Assembly: GCA_000017645.1 (NCBI GenBank) | Contig: CP000781.1 | Span: 2,529,501-2,593,500, forward strand | Length of the DNA: 64,000 bases | Direction: 5' to 3' | Source of the DNA: Xanthobacter autotrophicus Py2 | GTDB lineage: Bacteria; Pseudomonadota; Alphaproteobacteria; Rhizobiales; Xanthobacteraceae | Shown: positions 27,352 through 37,124 of the stretch, in pieces | How the letters are laid out: each line of letters opens with the position of its first letter | Position numbering within the stretch: the first letter of the stretch is position 1 | The notes under the pieces: generated by a model | Seen by the model: only the letters and a program-made list of their open reading frames with translations | Database searches by the model: none | What the model was told of the DNA's origin: nothing | Made by a program: the position numbers and the translations under genes

Positions 27352-27843
27352 TCAGGTCCCCGGAAAGGCGCCGATGACGCCGGCCTGGCCGCCCGCGAAG
27401 GCGGGGGATGCCATGGGGCGGATGGTCGGCAGGTCGGCGCGTGCCGATGGCGAGGAGTGGGTCTCGACCCAGTCCGCGAAGAAGCGCTGTTCCGCCTCGT
27501 CCCGGTTGGCAGCGATCACCACGCCGGCTTCCTCATAGCCCTTTCGCGCCAGCTTGCGCCTACGCAGCGCGGGCAGCTCGAAGGCGAGCAGCAGGTGGAA
27601 GCCCGCCATCACCACGTCGACCACTGCCTGGGCGAGGCCGGCGAAGCTGGCCGTGACCTGCAGCAGAACCACCACCGCCACATAGGCGGCAAGCGGCAGC
27701 CACAGGCGGAAGCGCGCCAGCACGAACGGCGCGAAAAACAGCGTCGCCCACGAGAATTTCTCGCGCACGAACACGGTGCCGCCGGCCACCGCCTCGGCGG
27801 TGTCGCCGGGTTCCGTCCTGCTCAGGACCGTCCAGATGCCCAT
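27352..27843 (-). CDS. DUF2628 membrane protein
   Basis: A 163-residue protein with a hydrophobic central region (WATLFFAPFVLARFRLWL, then YVAVVVLLQVTASFAG) typical of DUF2628, found in many Rhizobiales between hisB and hisH. Function is unknown. It ends three bases before the hisH ATG, so it is co-transcribed with the histidine genes without an evident enzymatic role in the pathway. Confidence 0.85.
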   Translation of the reverse strand: MGIWTVLSRTEPGDTAEAVAGGTVFVREKFSWATLFFAPFVLARFRLWLPLAAYVAVVVLLQVTASFAGLAQAVVDVVMAGFHLLLAFELPALRRRKLARKGYEEAGVVIAANRDEAEQRFFADWVETHSSPSARADLPTIRPMASPAFAGGQAGVIGAFPGT

Positions 27844-27854
27844 CGCCCGGCTCC

Positions 27855-28448
27855 TCAGGTTCCCAGCGCGCCCTTGGTGGAGGGGATCTCCCCCGCCGCC
27901 GCCGGGTCCACCGCCACCGCCGCCCGCAGCACCCGGGCAAGGCCCTTGAAGCAGCTTTCCGCGATGTGGTGGGCGTTCACGCCATACAGGGTCTCCACAT
28001 GCAGGGTCACCCCGGCGCTGGAGGCGAAGGCCTGGAAGAACTCACGCACCAGCTCGGTGTCGAACTCGCCGATCTTGGGCACCGCGAATTCGGTGCGGAA
28101 CACCAGGAACGGCCGGCCCGAAATGTCGAGGGCGACGCGGGTCAGCGTCTCGTCCATGGGCAGCAGCACGTCGGCGTAGCGGGTGATGCCGCGCATGTCG
28201 CCGAGCGCCTTCTTCAGCGCCTGGCCGAGCACGATGCCCACATCCTCGGTGGTGTGGTGGAAATCCACATGGAGGTCGCCGTCGGCCTTGATCTCAAGGT
28301 CAAAGCGGGCGTGCCGGGCCAACAGGTCCAGCATGTGGTCCAGGAAGCCGATCCCGGTGGAGATGGCAGAGCGGCCCGTTCCGTCGAGATCGACGGTGAG
28401 GGCGACGCGGGTCTCCTTGGTTTCGCGGACGATGTCGGCCTTGCGCAT
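27855..28448 (-). CDS. hisB: imidazoleglycerol-phosphate dehydratase
   Basis: A 197-residue monofunctional dehydratase (no phosphatase domain) that forms imidazole acetol phosphate. The two metal-binding repeats are [17 protein letters not shown] with [12 protein letters not shown], and [16 protein letters not shown] with [15 protein letters not shown]. It is the first gene of the leftward his/coaA run; the promoter should be in the 146 bases before it. Confidence 0.95.
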   Translation of the reverse strand: MRKADIVRETKETRVALTVDLDGTGRSAISTGIGFLDHMLDLLARHARFDLEIKADGDLHVDFHHTTEDVGIVLGQALKKALGDMRGITRYADVLLPMDETLTRVALDISGRPFLVFRTEFAVPKIGEFDTELVREFFQAFASSAGVTLHVETLYGVNAHHIAESCFKGLARVLRAAVAVDPAAAGEIPSTKGALGT

Positions 28449-28594
28449 GGAACTCCTCCAAGGCCGCGGGTTCTATCAGCAACCTCGCTGCGACGCCATA
28501 TGGCGAAGAGATGACGTTTCCGGCGTCTGATCGTCTCGTCGCCGGGCCCCGGCGGATGTGGCATAGCACCAGTGCCAGCGCATGAGGGATGCCA

Positions 28595-29386
28595 ATGCCG
28601 ACGACGCAGAACGACGGGCTCGAACTTGCCTATCAGGTGAGCGGGGAGGGGCCGCCGGTCCTGATCATTTCCGGCCTGTCCGCCGAGCGCTCGTTCTGGG
28701 CTCTGGCGCGGCCGCTGCTCGCGGGCTTCACCCTCATCGAGTTCGACAACCGCGACATCGGCAAGAGCGCGCGGGCCAAGGGCCCGTATGACGCCGCCGA
28801 CATGGCGCGCGATGCCCTCGCCGTGCTTGACGCGGCGGGTGTCCCGAAAGCGCATGTCATCGGTCATTCCATGGGGGGAATGATCGCGCAGGAACTGGCC
28901 CTCATGGCGCCGCAGCGCGTGGACCGGCTGGTGCTCTCCAACACCATTGCCCAGAACGATCTCTACACCACCGAGATCATGCGCCTGCTCAAGGAGCTAC
29001 GGCTCCAGCTCGACGACGAGCTGACATTCGGCGCGGCGCTCACCAGCTTCGTGCTGGGCATGGGCACGCTGAAGAAGATCCCGCTTTTTGCTGCGGTGCA
29101 GCAATCCCTCGATGCCGGGCTCTACCAGGAGAAGGACGCCTTCCTGCGTCAGCTCGACGTGTGCACCAAGGTGGACACCGTGGCGCGGCTCGGCCGCATC
29201 TCGGCGCCGACCCTGGCCATCTATTGCGACGATGACCGCATGTTCTCGCCCCACATGGTGCGGGAGCTCGCGAACGGCATCCACGGCGCGGCGCTGGATG
29301 AGATTCTCGACAGCGGTCACTGCCCCATGGTGGAGGCCCCCGAGAACTTCGCCACCACCGTCCGCGCCTTCCTGAAGGGCAGCTGA
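28595..29386 (+). CDS. alpha/beta hydrolase
   Basis: A 263-residue alpha/beta-fold hydrolase. The nucleophile elbow is GHSMGG (about residue 90), the acid is in [11 protein letters not shown] and the His in [31 protein letters not shown] carries the oxyanion turn. The ATG at 28595 has GAGGG at good spacing; an ATG at 28589 lies too close to it. Substrate unknown: relatives include 3-oxoadipate enol-lactonases and esterases. It is divergent from hisB and 72 bases upstream of hslV. Confidence 0.8.
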   Translation: MPTTQNDGLELAYQVSGEGPPVLIISGLSAERSFWALARPLLAGFTLIEFDNRDIGKSARAKGPYDAADMARDALAVLDAAGVPKAHVIGHSMGGMIAQELALMAPQRVDRLVLSNTIAQNDLYTTEIMRLLKELRLQLDDELTFGAALTSFVLGMGTLKKIPLFAAVQQSLDAGLYQEKDAFLRQLDVCTKVDTVARLGRISAPTLAIYCDDDRMFSPHMVRELANGIHGAALDEILDSGHCPMVEAPENFATTVRAFLKGS

Positions 29387-29458
29387 CTGGGGAGAATGCT
29401 GCCACTCGGTTGCGTCCGCGCCGGAACGCCCTAAGTAAGGCCCCGAGCGGAGCTTTTC

Positions 29459-30007
29459 ATGCAGCATTCCCCGGATACCATTTACGGAACCACCATCGTC
29501 ACCGTTCGCAAGGGCAGCCGCGTCGCCATCGCCGGCGACGGGCAGGTGACGCTCGGCCAGACCGTGCTGAAATCCAATGCGCGCAAGGTGCGCCGGCTCG
29601 GCAGGGGGGATGTGATCGGTGGCTTCGCCGGCGCAACGGCGGATGCCTTCACCCTGTTCGAGCGCCTGGAAGCCAAGCTGGAGCAATATCCCGGCCAGCT
29701 CCAGCGCGCTGCCGTGGAACTCGCCAAGGACTGGCGCACCGACCGCTACCTGCGCCGGCTCGAAGCTATGATGATCGTGGCGGATGCCTCCATCTCCCTC
29801 GTGCTCACCGGCACCGGCGACGTGCTGGAGCCGGAGGTGGGAGTGGCCGGCATCGGCTCGGGCGGCATGTTCGCGCTGGCCGCCGCGCGGGCGCTGCTGG
29901 ATCGCGAGGAGGACCCGGAAGCCATCGTGCGCCGCTCGCTGGAGATCGCCGCCGACATCTGCGTCTACACCAACCGCAACATCGTGGTGGAAACCATCGG
30001 CGCCTGA
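29459..30007 (+). CDS. hslV: ATP-dependent protease HslVU, peptidase subunit
   Basis: A 182-residue proteasome-like peptidase that forms a double hexamer capped by HslU. The active Thr is in [20 protein letters not shown]; a 10-residue N-terminal extension precedes it, as usual in Rhizobiales, and must be removed to expose the Thr. [20 protein letters not shown] is the conserved C-terminal helix region. The gene is followed after 71 bases by hslU. Confidence 0.95.
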   Translation: MQHSPDTIYGTTIVTVRKGSRVAIAGDGQVTLGQTVLKSNARKVRRLGRGDVIGGFAGATADAFTLFERLEAKLEQYPGQLQRAAVELAKDWRTDRYLRRLEAMMIVADASISLVLTGTGDVLEPEVGVAGIGSGGMFALAAARALLDREEDPEAIVRRSLEIAADICVYTNRNIVVETIGA

Positions 30008-30078
30008 GGCCCCGCCCGCGCCCCGGCGGCGCGAGCGACCGCGACCCGAACGCCACCAGATTCCAAGAGCGACCCTTG

Positions 30079-31386
30079 ATGAGCGACTTTTCCCCCCGCG
30101 AGATCGTCTCCGAGCTGGACCGCCACATCGTCGGCCAGGCCAATGCGAAGAGGGCGGTGGCTATCGCCCTGCGCAACCGGTGGCGGCGCCAGCAGCTGGA
30201 CGACAAGCTGCGCGAGGAGGTGCTGCCCAAGAACATCCTCATGATCGGCCCCACGGGCGTCGGCAAGACCGAGATTTCCCGCCGCCTCGCCCGGCTTGCC
30301 GGCGCGCCCTTCCTCAAGGTCGAGGCCACCAAGTTCACGGAAGTGGGCTACGTGGGCCGCGACGTGGAGCAGATCGTGCGCGACCTCGTGGAGGTGGGCA
30401 TCGGCCTGGTGCGCGAGGCGCGGCGCAAGGATGTGCAGGCCAAGGCCCATCTCGCCGCCGAGAACCGGGTGCTCGACGCCCTGGTGGGCGCCACCGCCTC
30501 CCCCGCCACCCGCGACGCCTTCCGCAAGCGCCTGCGCGCGGGCGAGCTGGACGACAAGGAAGTGGAGATCGAGGTGCAGGCCGGCGGGCAGGGCATGCCC
30601 ATGTTCGAGATTCCCGGCATGCCCGGCACCCAGATGGGCGCCGTCAATCTGGGCGACATGCTGGGCAAGGCCTTCGGTGGCCGCTCCAAGCCGCGCCGCG
30701 TCAATGTGAAGGAGGCCCATCCCCTCCTGCTCGCCGAGGAGGCGGACAAGCTCATCGACCAGGACGCCATCGTCCAGGATGCGATCCACCAGGTGGAGAA
30801 CAACGGCATCGTCTTCCTCGACGAGATCGACAAGATCGCTGGCCGCGAGGGCCGCTCGGGCGCGGATGTCTCCCGCGAGGGGGTGCAGCGCGACCTGCTC
30901 CCCCTCATCGAGGGCACCACGGTTTCCACCAAGCACGGGCCGGTTAAGACCGACCACATCCTGTTCATCGCCTCCGGCGCCTTCCACGTCTCCAAGCCGT
31001 CGGACCTGCTGCCGGAGCTTCAGGGCCGCCTGCCCATCCGCGTGGAGCTGGAGGCGCTGACCCGCGCCGACTTCGTGCGCATCCTCACCGAGACCGAGGC
31101 GAGCCTGGTCAAGCAGTCGGTGGCGCTCATGGGCACCGAGGGCGTGACCCTCACCATCACCACCGACGCGGTGGAGGCCATCGCCGACGCGGCGGTGGAG
31201 GTGAATTCCAATGTGGAGAACATCGGCGCCCGGCGGCTCCAGACCGTCATCGAGCGGGTGCTGGACGACCTGTCCTTCTCCGCGCCCGACCGCTCCGGCG
31301 AGACGGTGGTGGTGGATGCGGAATATGTGCGCTCCCGCGTCGCCGACCTTGCCCGCAACGCCGACCTGAGCCGCTTCATCCTCTGA
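30079..31386 (+). CDS. hslU: ATP-dependent protease HslVU, ATPase subunit
   Basis: A 435-residue Clp/Hsp100 ATPase that unfolds substrates for HslV. Walker A is [20 protein letters not shown], the pore loop GYVGRD follows, Walker B is [16 protein letters not shown], and the C-terminus DLSRFIL is the tail that docks into HslV. The inserted I domain contains a Gly/Met-rich stretch ([16 protein letters not shown]). The start at 30079 gives the family N-terminus ([14 protein letters not shown]). Confidence 0.96.
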   Translation: MSDFSPREIVSELDRHIVGQANAKRAVAIALRNRWRRQQLDDKLREEVLPKNILMIGPTGVGKTEISRRLARLAGAPFLKVEATKFTEVGYVGRDVEQIVRDLVEVGIGLVREARRKDVQAKAHLAAENRVLDALVGATASPATRDAFRKRLRAGELDDKEVEIEVQAGGQGMPMFEIPGMPGTQMGAVNLGDMLGKAFGGRSKPRRVNVKEAHPLLLAEEADKLIDQDAIVQDAIHQVENNGIVFLDEIDKIAGREGRSGADVSREGVQRDLLPLIEGTTVSTKHGPVKTDHILFIASGAFHVSKPSDLLPELQGRLPIRVELEALTRADFVRILTETEASLVKQSVALMGTEGVTLTITTDAVEAIADAAVEVNSNVENIGARRLQTVIERVLDDLSFSAPDRSGETVVVDAEYVRSRVADLARNADLSRFIL

Positions 31387-31450
31387 GGCGGGCAACTCCG
31401 AGGCAGCGATCCTCTGGCAGGATCGTCTCACGCAGGCGTCGGCCTCTCTC

Positions 31451-32839
31451 TCACGAGAGCCGGCGCCGGTCCTGCCAGGCGAGTTTCTTGCGGTAGAGGG
31501 TGGAGGGGCTGAGGTCGAGGGCCGCAGCGGCCAGCGGGATGTTGCCGTCAAAGGCGGCGATGGCTGCCTCGATCACCCGCCGCTCCACGACGGCGAAGGG
31601 CTCGACCCGGCCGAACGTGCCGCCTTGCGCGGCGTCGATCAGCATGGCGGCCAACTGGGTGCGGGGCGCCTCCTCCGGCTGCGCCGGCTCGGTCTCCTCG
31701 AACAGCTCGGGTCCGAGCAATCCGCCGTCGCCGAGAATGACCGCGCGCCGCATCAGGTTCTGCAGTTCCCGCACGTTGCCGGGGAAGCTGCGGGCCCGCA
31801 GCACCTCGGCCGCGCCGGGGCCGAGCCGGGAAATGGGCCGGCCTTCCTCGCCGGCGAAGCGGGCCAGGAAGGCTTCCGCAAGGAGAATCACGTCGTCGTC
31901 GCGCTCGCGCAGCGGCGGCAGGGCCAGGGTGAGGACGTTCAGCCGGTAGAACAGGTCTTCGCGCAGGCGGCCGACACGCACGTCCTCCAGCGGATCGCGG
32001 ACCGTGGCGCAGATCAGACGCACGTCGCTGGTGCGCTCGTCCGTCTCGCCGGCCCGGCGGAAGCGGCCTTTCTCCAGGAAATGGAGCAGCTTGCTTTGGG
32101 TGGCGCTGTTCAGCTCCGACACCTCCTCGATCAGCAGCGTGCCGCCGTGGGCGCGCTCGATGGCGCCGGGGCCGGTCAGGCCGAACACGGCCTGCTCCAG
32201 ATAGCTCGCCGGGATGGCGGCGCAGTTGAGGGCGTTGAAGGGGCCTTCCTGCCGGGTCGATGCCACATGAAGGGCAGCCGCAGCCAAGCCCTTGCCGGTG
32301 CCGCTCTCTCCGGTCACGAACACCGGCGCCCGCGACGCGGCCAGCCGCTCGATCTGTTCATAAACCGCCTGCATGGCCGGCGAGCGGCCGAGGAAGCCGC
32401 AGAAGTCGCCATTGCGCGGCAGTTGCGGCCGGTCGCGCCGCCGCCGCTCCGGACGACGGGCCGGGGTGGACGCCAGCAGGCGGTCCACCACGTCCTCGGG
32501 ACCGATGGGCTTGATCACCACGTCGTCGGCGCCGGCGCGCATGGCCCCAACGGCATCCCCCACCGAAGCGCCATGGGCCAGCGCCACCACCAGCGTTCCG
32601 CCAAAGCCCGCAGCCCGCAGCCGCCGGGTCGCCTCTTCCGGGTGGTCCGCCGCCAGCAGGATGGACGCGCAGCGCGGCGCCAGGGGCAAGGCCGCAGCGA
32701 GATCCTCCGCTTCCAGCACATGCAAGGCATCGCGCCGGGCGAACGCGGCACGCATCATGGTGCGCACGTCCGATTCCGGGTCGCAGACCAGAACGCAGGT
32801 GCGCCGGTCGGTCTGGAGGGCCGAAGGATTTACAATCAT
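31451..32839 (-). CDS. NtrC-like AAA+ regulator lacking the GAFTGA motif
   Basis: A 462-residue protein with response-regulator-like N-terminus (VLVCDPESDV..., VVIKPIG with the conserved Lys), central AAA+ domain and a C-terminal Fis-type helix-turn-helix (NIPLAAAALDLSPSTLYRKK). Walker A is GESGTGKG (about 177-184) and the Arg-finger region REDLFYRLNVLTLALPPLRE is intact. Where sigma-54 activators have FGHEKGAFTGA, this protein has FGLTGPGAIERAHGG, about ten residues shorter, and Walker B reads LLIEEVS instead of LFLDE. Contact with sigma-54 should therefore be lost. An ATG at 32887 would add 16 residues. Convergent with hslU. Confidence 0.85.
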   Translation of the reverse strand: MIVNPSALQTDRRTCVLVCDPESDVRTMMRAAFARRDALHVLEAEDLAAALPLAPRCASILLAADHPEEATRRLRAAGFGGTLVVALAHGASVGDAVGAMRAGADDVVIKPIGPEDVVDRLLASTPARRPERRRRDRPQLPRNGDFCGFLGRSPAMQAVYEQIERLAASRAPVFVTGESGTGKGLAAAALHVASTRQEGPFNALNCAAIPASYLEQAVFGLTGPGAIERAHGGTLLIEEVSELNSATQSKLLHFLEKGRFRRAGETDERTSDVRLICATVRDPLEDVRVGRLREDLFYRLNVLTLALPPLRERDDDVILLAEAFLARFAGEEGRPISRLGPGAAEVLRARSFPGNVRELQNLMRRAVILGDGGLLGPELFEETEPAQPEEAPRTQLAAMLIDAAQGGTFGRVEPFAVVERRVIEAAIAAFDGNIPLAAAALDLSPSTLYRKKLAWQDRRRLS

Positions 32840-33311
32840 GGCATCTGTTCGTGGTAAAATGTTATGGCAAGAAGACCCGATGGCCATACTAGACCAAGCT
32901 GCCGATCCGGTCTCTGCAGCGTTTCAGGACGGAGTTAAGTTAGGATACTGCAGGGTGAAAAGGCATGAAAACAAGAACTCAGAGCATTTTAGGTGAATCC
33001 GCGGCCGACGTGAAGGTACTGACGGGTAACATATGCCGCTGGTAACATCTCCATCCCCCCCGGCTTGACGCATGGAATCATTGAGGTAGCCGCTGGCCGC
33101 AAGCATGGGCAGCCCTTGCGGGCGGATGCCGGCGCGGGCTTTTGCCGCGATTTCCATGCCAATTAACAGGTAGTGCATGTTGAAATACGGCTGCCCGGGT
33201 TCCCTGCAGTTTTGGTCTCGCATTACGGCACGTATGGCGCGCACCTGCTTCAGGTTTTGGTCGAGCACAGCTTCCGGCGCGAACCTGCATCTGATTCGCA
33301 AGCGGCAGCGT
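32840..33311. other. 472-base gap, no certain gene
   Basis: Upstream region of the NtrC-like regulator and downstream of the TPR protein. A leftward frame at 32924-33301 contains protein-like runs (MHYLLIGMEIAAKARAG, PMLAASGYLNDSMRQAGG) but has no ribosome site and no family I know. GGTAACAT occurs twice within 20 bases near 33028-33050. Nothing else seen. Confidence 0.4.
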
Positions 33312-35120
33312 CTATCCCCGCGGCGGCTTCCCGGCCACAGCCTCGCGAGAGAGGCCCGCGGTCTCCAGGGCCGCGAGGGCTTTGTCGGCCAGCCCGGGCG
33401 CCGGTAGCATCCGTCGGACGAGACGGCGCACGCCTTCCGCTCCGTCAGGCATGCGATGGAGCAACGCGCCGACCACTTCCCGCTCGTCGCTCATGCGGCC
33501 GAGGGTGTGGAGGCAGAGCGCGAGCGCGAGCTTGTTCTCGATGGCGGAGTGCAGGGTGAGCTGCGGCACCAGTGCCTGCGCGGCGAGGACATCGTCCCGC
33601 ATAAAGGCGGCCATGCCCAGGAACGCATCCTGGAGATTGGTGCGCACCGCGCCTTCGCGCCGCGCGCGCATGAGCATCCCTTCGCCTTCCTCCACGCGAC
33701 CGGCGCCGATGAACACGCTGGCCACCGTCGCCGCCACGTCGAAATCGAGCGGATTGAGCTTTAGCGCCTTCTCGGCGGTTGTGATGGCGTCGTCCGGCTC
33801 ACCGGCGAAGAGCTGCACCAGAGCGAGCGTGCGGGCGGCATAGGCGCTTGCCGGGGCGAGCTCCGCCGCCCGTTCCGCCTCGTCGAGGAATTCCTCCATT
33901 TCCTCGGCGGTGGGATTGGGCGTGTCGTCGTGCAGGGTGGCGTAAAGCTGCGCCGTTGCCCGCACCGCATAGCCGAGGGCGAAATCGCGCTCCTGCCTGG
34001 TGAGCTCGGCCAGGCACGCAGTACCGTTGCCGCGCTGTCCCTGGGGATCTCCGCGAATATAGGCGATGGCGGAAGCGATGCAGCCGTAGCCGGAGCCGGG
34101 GGCCTTCGCCAGGGCCTGCGCCCGCGCCCGGACCGGGATGACACCGTAGCTTTCCATGATGGCGATGGCGACATCGTGCACCACCCGTCGCTCGCTTGTC
34201 CCAAGGGCCGTTCCCTGCGCGAGGCCGTCGACGGAGGCCGACCAGATGATCGAGCCGTCGCAGCGGTCGATCACCCGGGTGATCAGGGAGAAGGTGCCGT
34301 CGGTGCGACCTTCGGCGAGGCCGGCGAGGGCGAACACCGAGCGCGACTGCGGGCCGGAGCAGATTTCGGGCACTCCGGATTCGTGGGTGGTGGCGCTGGC
34401 GGCCTTCACCTCCACGAAGTCGAAGCGGGCGAAGGCGTCGCGCATCTGCTCCTCGATGGCGCGCAATTCGGCGTCCGCCGGCGCGCCGGGGCCGGATGCC
34501 TCGAACGGGCGGACCTCCACCACCGGCAGGCGGATGCGGTCCGCCAGCGCGGCCCCGTGATCGGACTTGAACGGGCTGAGGCGCGGCGCGAGCAGGCCGA
34601 GCCCCGCGATCAGCACCACGGCCATCGCGGCGGCGGCCATCCGCGGCCAGGTGCGCTGCCAGGTCGGAGTGGGACGCGGCGCCTCTGGTACGATTGGCGC
34701 GGGCTGCGGCTCCGGCTCGGCCGGCGCTGGCTCGGCCGGCGGGTCGGTGCGGGGCCGGAACAGGGGGACATAGCCCCCCTTGGGAATGTCGATGACCAGC
34801 GGGTCCTCGGCACCCACCGTGGTGTAATAGCGCTCCAGCGCGCGCCTCAGCCGGGTCGCCTCCACCCGCACGATGGGATCGGACTGGGGATCGAAGGAGG
34901 GCGGGCGGCCCAAGGCTTCCACGGCGATGGTGTAGCCCTTGATCTCGTCGGCGCGCCCATCCAGGGTCGCCTCCACGACGAAACGCAGGAAGGCCGCGAG
35001 GCGCGGTGAGGCGGCAAAATCCGGAGCCGCGAGCACACGCTCCAGCGCGGCGCGAACGAGGAGCGCCTCGTTGTCGCCTGGCGGCATGTCTTCCGGGGGT
35101 GCCGAATGGTCAAGGTCCAT
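33312..35120 (-). CDS. winged-helix / membrane / TPR protein
   Basis: A 602-residue protein of the rhizobial type that combines an N-terminal winged-helix-like module (residues about 10-120, with FDPQSDPIVRVEATRLRRAL and VIDIPKGGYVPLF), a Pro/Glu-rich linker, a single membrane helix (MAAAAMAVVLIAGLGLLAP), a TolB-like N-domain (VVEVRPFEASG ...), and C-terminal TPR repeats (ALVQLFAGEPDDAITTAEKA). Related N-termini occur in adenylate-cyclase-like and CadC-like regulators. It may be a membrane-bound transcription regulator, but function is unproven. The ATG at 35120 follows GGAAG; a GTG at 35186 is possible. It is divergent from the aminotransferase gene. Confidence 0.7.
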   Translation of the reverse strand: MDLDHSAPPEDMPPGDNEALLVRAALERVLAAPDFAASPRLAAFLRFVVEATLDGRADEIKGYTIAVEALGRPPSFDPQSDPIVRVEATRLRRALERYYTTVGAEDPLVIDIPKGGYVPLFRPRTDPPAEPAPAEPEPQPAPIVPEAPRPTPTWQRTWPRMAAAAMAVVLIAGLGLLAPRLSPFKSDHGAALADRIRLPVVEVRPFEASGPGAPADAELRAIEEQMRDAFARFDFVEVKAASATTHESGVPEICSGPQSRSVFALAGLAEGRTDGTFSLITRVIDRCDGSIIWSASVDGLAQGTALGTSERRVVHDVAIAIMESYGVIPVRARAQALAKAPGSGYGCIASAIAYIRGDPQGQRGNGTACLAELTRQERDFALGYAVRATAQLYATLHDDTPNPTAEEMEEFLDEAERAAELAPASAYAARTLALVQLFAGEPDDAITTAEKALKLNPLDFDVAATVASVFIGAGRVEEGEGMLMRARREGAVRTNLQDAFLGMAAFMRDDVLAAQALVPQLTLHSAIENKLALALCLHTLGRMSDEREVVGALLHRMPDGAEGVRRLVRRMLPAPGLADKALAALETAGLSREAVAGKPPRG

Positions 35121-35490
35121 GACGGCTTCCGGCTCGCAGCCCTTTGGCGTCCGCTCTACCAATATACCATCCTTACGCACGGTCACAATCTTTTTGGGTC
35201 AGAACACTGGCGCGTGCAAGGGGCTCCGCTCCAACGTTCCCTCATGCTTGACCCGTCTCCATCGAAAACGCAGCAGTTTCCCAGGAGACGGTGAATCGCC
35301 AGCTAATCCCTTGAACGCAGTCGTGTTCAGCGTCCGGAGCGGATCACATGTCACGTGGTCGAGAAGTATTCCGTTCCAGTGTTTCCAGCGGCCACGCGCA
35401 CTGCTAGCTTCCGCACCGACGCGGCCGAAGAATGGCAGCCGGAAGGCCCGATCCCGCCTGAAGCTGCCGCCGCGCGGGAGAGGTTTCATC
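35121..35490. other. 370-base divergent promoter region
   Basis: Lies between the leftward winged-helix/TPR gene and the rightward aminotransferase gene and should carry both promoters. It is less GC-rich than its surroundings (for example CAATATACCATCC near 35160). I see no hairpin, operator or RNA gene I could defend. Confidence 0.5.
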
Positions 35491-36852
35491 ATGGCTCTGG
35501 ACGATCTGGTTACCGAAGGCGCGGGCGTGGGTGCGGACGCGATTCCCAACGATCTCGACGCTTTCTGGATGCCGTTCACCTCCAACCGTTCGTTCAAGAA
35601 GCGACCGCGGCTCGTCTCCCGGGCCAAGGACATGCACTATTACACTCCGGAAGGTCGCGCCATTCTCGACGGCTGCGCCGGGCTGTGGTGCGTCAATCCT
35701 GGCCATAACCGCGAGCCCATCGTGGAGGCCATCCGCCAGGCCGCCACCGAGGTGGATTTCGCCCCCACCTTCCAGTACGGCCACCCCCAGGCGTTTCGCC
35801 TCGCCAGCCGCATCGCGGACCTCGCGCCGGGCGATCTCGACCACGTGTTCTTCTGCAATTCCGGCTCGGAGGCGGTGGACACCGCGCTGAAGATCGCGCT
35901 CGCCTACCACCAGACCACGGGCGCCGGCACCCGCACCCGCCTCATCGGCCGCGAGCGCGGCTATCACGGGGTGGGCTTCGGCGGCATCTCGGTGGGCGGC
36001 ATCGTGTCGAATCGCCGGACCTTCGGCACCATGCTCACCGGCGTCGATCACCTGCGCTCGACCTATGACCGGGAGCATCAGGCCTTCACCAAGGGTGAGC
36101 CGGACTACGGCGCGCACTTCGCCGATGAGCTGGAGCGCATCGTTGCCCTGCACGATGCCTCCACCATCGCCTCGGTGATCGTGGAGCCCATGGGCGGCTC
36201 CACCGGCGTGCTGCCCACGCCCAAGGGCTATCTCAAGCGGCTGCGCGAGATTTGCGACAAGTACGGCATCCTGCTCATCTTCGACGAGGTCATCACCGGC
36301 TTCGGCCGCCTCGGCCATGCTTTCGCCGCCGAGCGCTACGGTGTGGTGCCGGACATGATCACCTTCGCCAAGGGCATCACCGCGGGCGCCGTGCCCATGG
36401 GCGGCGTGCTGGTGCGCAAGGGCATCCATGATGCCTTCATGAAGGGACCGGAGCACGTGGTGGAGCTGTTCCACGGCTACACCTATTCGGCCCATCCCCT
36501 GGCCTGCGCGGCGGGTCTTGCCACCCTCGACCTCTACGCCAGGGAGCACACCTTCACCCATGCCCGGGCGCTGGAGCCCTTCTTCGCCGACGCGATGATG
36601 AGCCTGAAGGACAAGCCCGGCGTGCTCGACATCCGCACGGTGGGCATCACCGGCGCCGTGGACCTCGCCCCCAAGGAAGGCGCTCCGGGCCTGAAGGGCT
36701 ACGAAGCGCTGGAGCGGGCCTTCCACGAGGAGGGCCTGATGATGCGCATCGCCGGCGACACGCTGGTGGTGACGCCGCCGCTCATCATCTCGAAGGATCA
36801 GGTGGGCGAGCTGGTGGAGAAGCTGGGCCGGGTCATCGAAAAGGTGGCCTGA
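35491..36852 (+). CDS. omega-amino acid (beta-alanine):pyruvate aminotransferase, class III
   Basis: A 453-residue PLP enzyme of class III. The N-terminal half closely follows beta-alanine:pyruvate transaminases: FWMPFTSNRSFKKRPRL, LDGCAGLWCVNPGHNREPI, FFCNSGSEAVDTALKIALAY and GRERGYHGVGFGGISVGG. The PLP lysine lies in ITFAKGITAGAVPMGG, and LLIFDEVITGFGRLG holds the cofactor-binding Asp. It moves the amino group of an omega-amino acid or amine to pyruvate, giving alanine. The ATG at 35491 has GGGAGAGG upstream. It is a single-gene unit. Confidence 0.88.
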   Translation: MALDDLVTEGAGVGADAIPNDLDAFWMPFTSNRSFKKRPRLVSRAKDMHYYTPEGRAILDGCAGLWCVNPGHNREPIVEAIRQAATEVDFAPTFQYGHPQAFRLASRIADLAPGDLDHVFFCNSGSEAVDTALKIALAYHQTTGAGTRTRLIGRERGYHGVGFGGISVGGIVSNRRTFGTMLTGVDHLRSTYDREHQAFTKGEPDYGAHFADELERIVALHDASTIASVIVEPMGGSTGVLPTPKGYLKRLREICDKYGILLIFDEVITGFGRLGHAFAAERYGVVPDMITFAKGITAGAVPMGGVLVRKGIHDAFMKGPEHVVELFHGYTYSAHPLACAAGLATLDLYAREHTFTHARALEPFFADAMMSLKDKPGVLDIRTVGITGAVDLAPKEGAPGLKGYEALERAFHEEGLMMRIAGDTLVVTPPLIISKDQVGELVEKLGRVIEKVA

Positions 36853-36862
36853 CGCCAGCAAT

Positions 36863-36884
36863 GCGCCGGCGGATCCGCCGGCGC
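36863..36884. terminator. 22-bp perfect palindrome after the aminotransferase gene
   Basis: Two 11-base arms (GCGCCGGCGGA and its complement) meet with no spacer, 10 bases after the stop. The following GTTGTCATC is only weakly T-rich. It probably ends or protects the aminotransferase message. Confidence 0.55.
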
Positions 36885-36971
36885 GTTGTCATCAAAGGCC
36901 TGCCATGCGCCGGGCTGGACCCGGTAAGTAAAGGCGGCAGGCCGGCATGGCCTCCTGAAGGCTGCAGGCGA

Positions 36972-37124
36972 TCAAAGCCGTCCCGTGAGTGCCAGAACGA
37001 TCACGATGATCAGCAGCACGCCGACAATGCCGCCGGGTCCATAGCCCCAGCCGCGGCTGTAACCCCAATTGGGCAGCGCGCCGACGAGAATCAGGATCAG
37101 GATGATGATGAGGATTGTGGACAC
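36972..37124 (-). CDS. DUF3309 small membrane protein (50 residues)
   Basis: A 50-residue protein that starts at a GTG (37124) with GGGAGG seven bases upstream. It has an N-terminal helix of Ile/Leu (STILIIILILILVGALP), a WGYSRGWGYGPGG turn and a second helix (IVGVLLIIVIVLAL). This is the DUF3309 pattern, widespread in alphaproteobacteria and of unknown function. It is too short for usual gene-length cutoffs. Confidence 0.88.
   Translation of the reverse strand: MSTILIIILILILVGALPNWGYSRGWGYGPGGIVGVLLIIVIVLALTGRL

Noticed and set aside
29387..29458. RpoH-type heat-shock promoter for hslVU
   Set aside because: Only a loose TTGCG ... CCTAAGT resemblance could be found, not enough to support a site.
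32924..33301. 125-codon leftward frame with some protein-like runs
   Set aside because: No ribosome site, no family match and no operon context; kept only as a remark on the gap.
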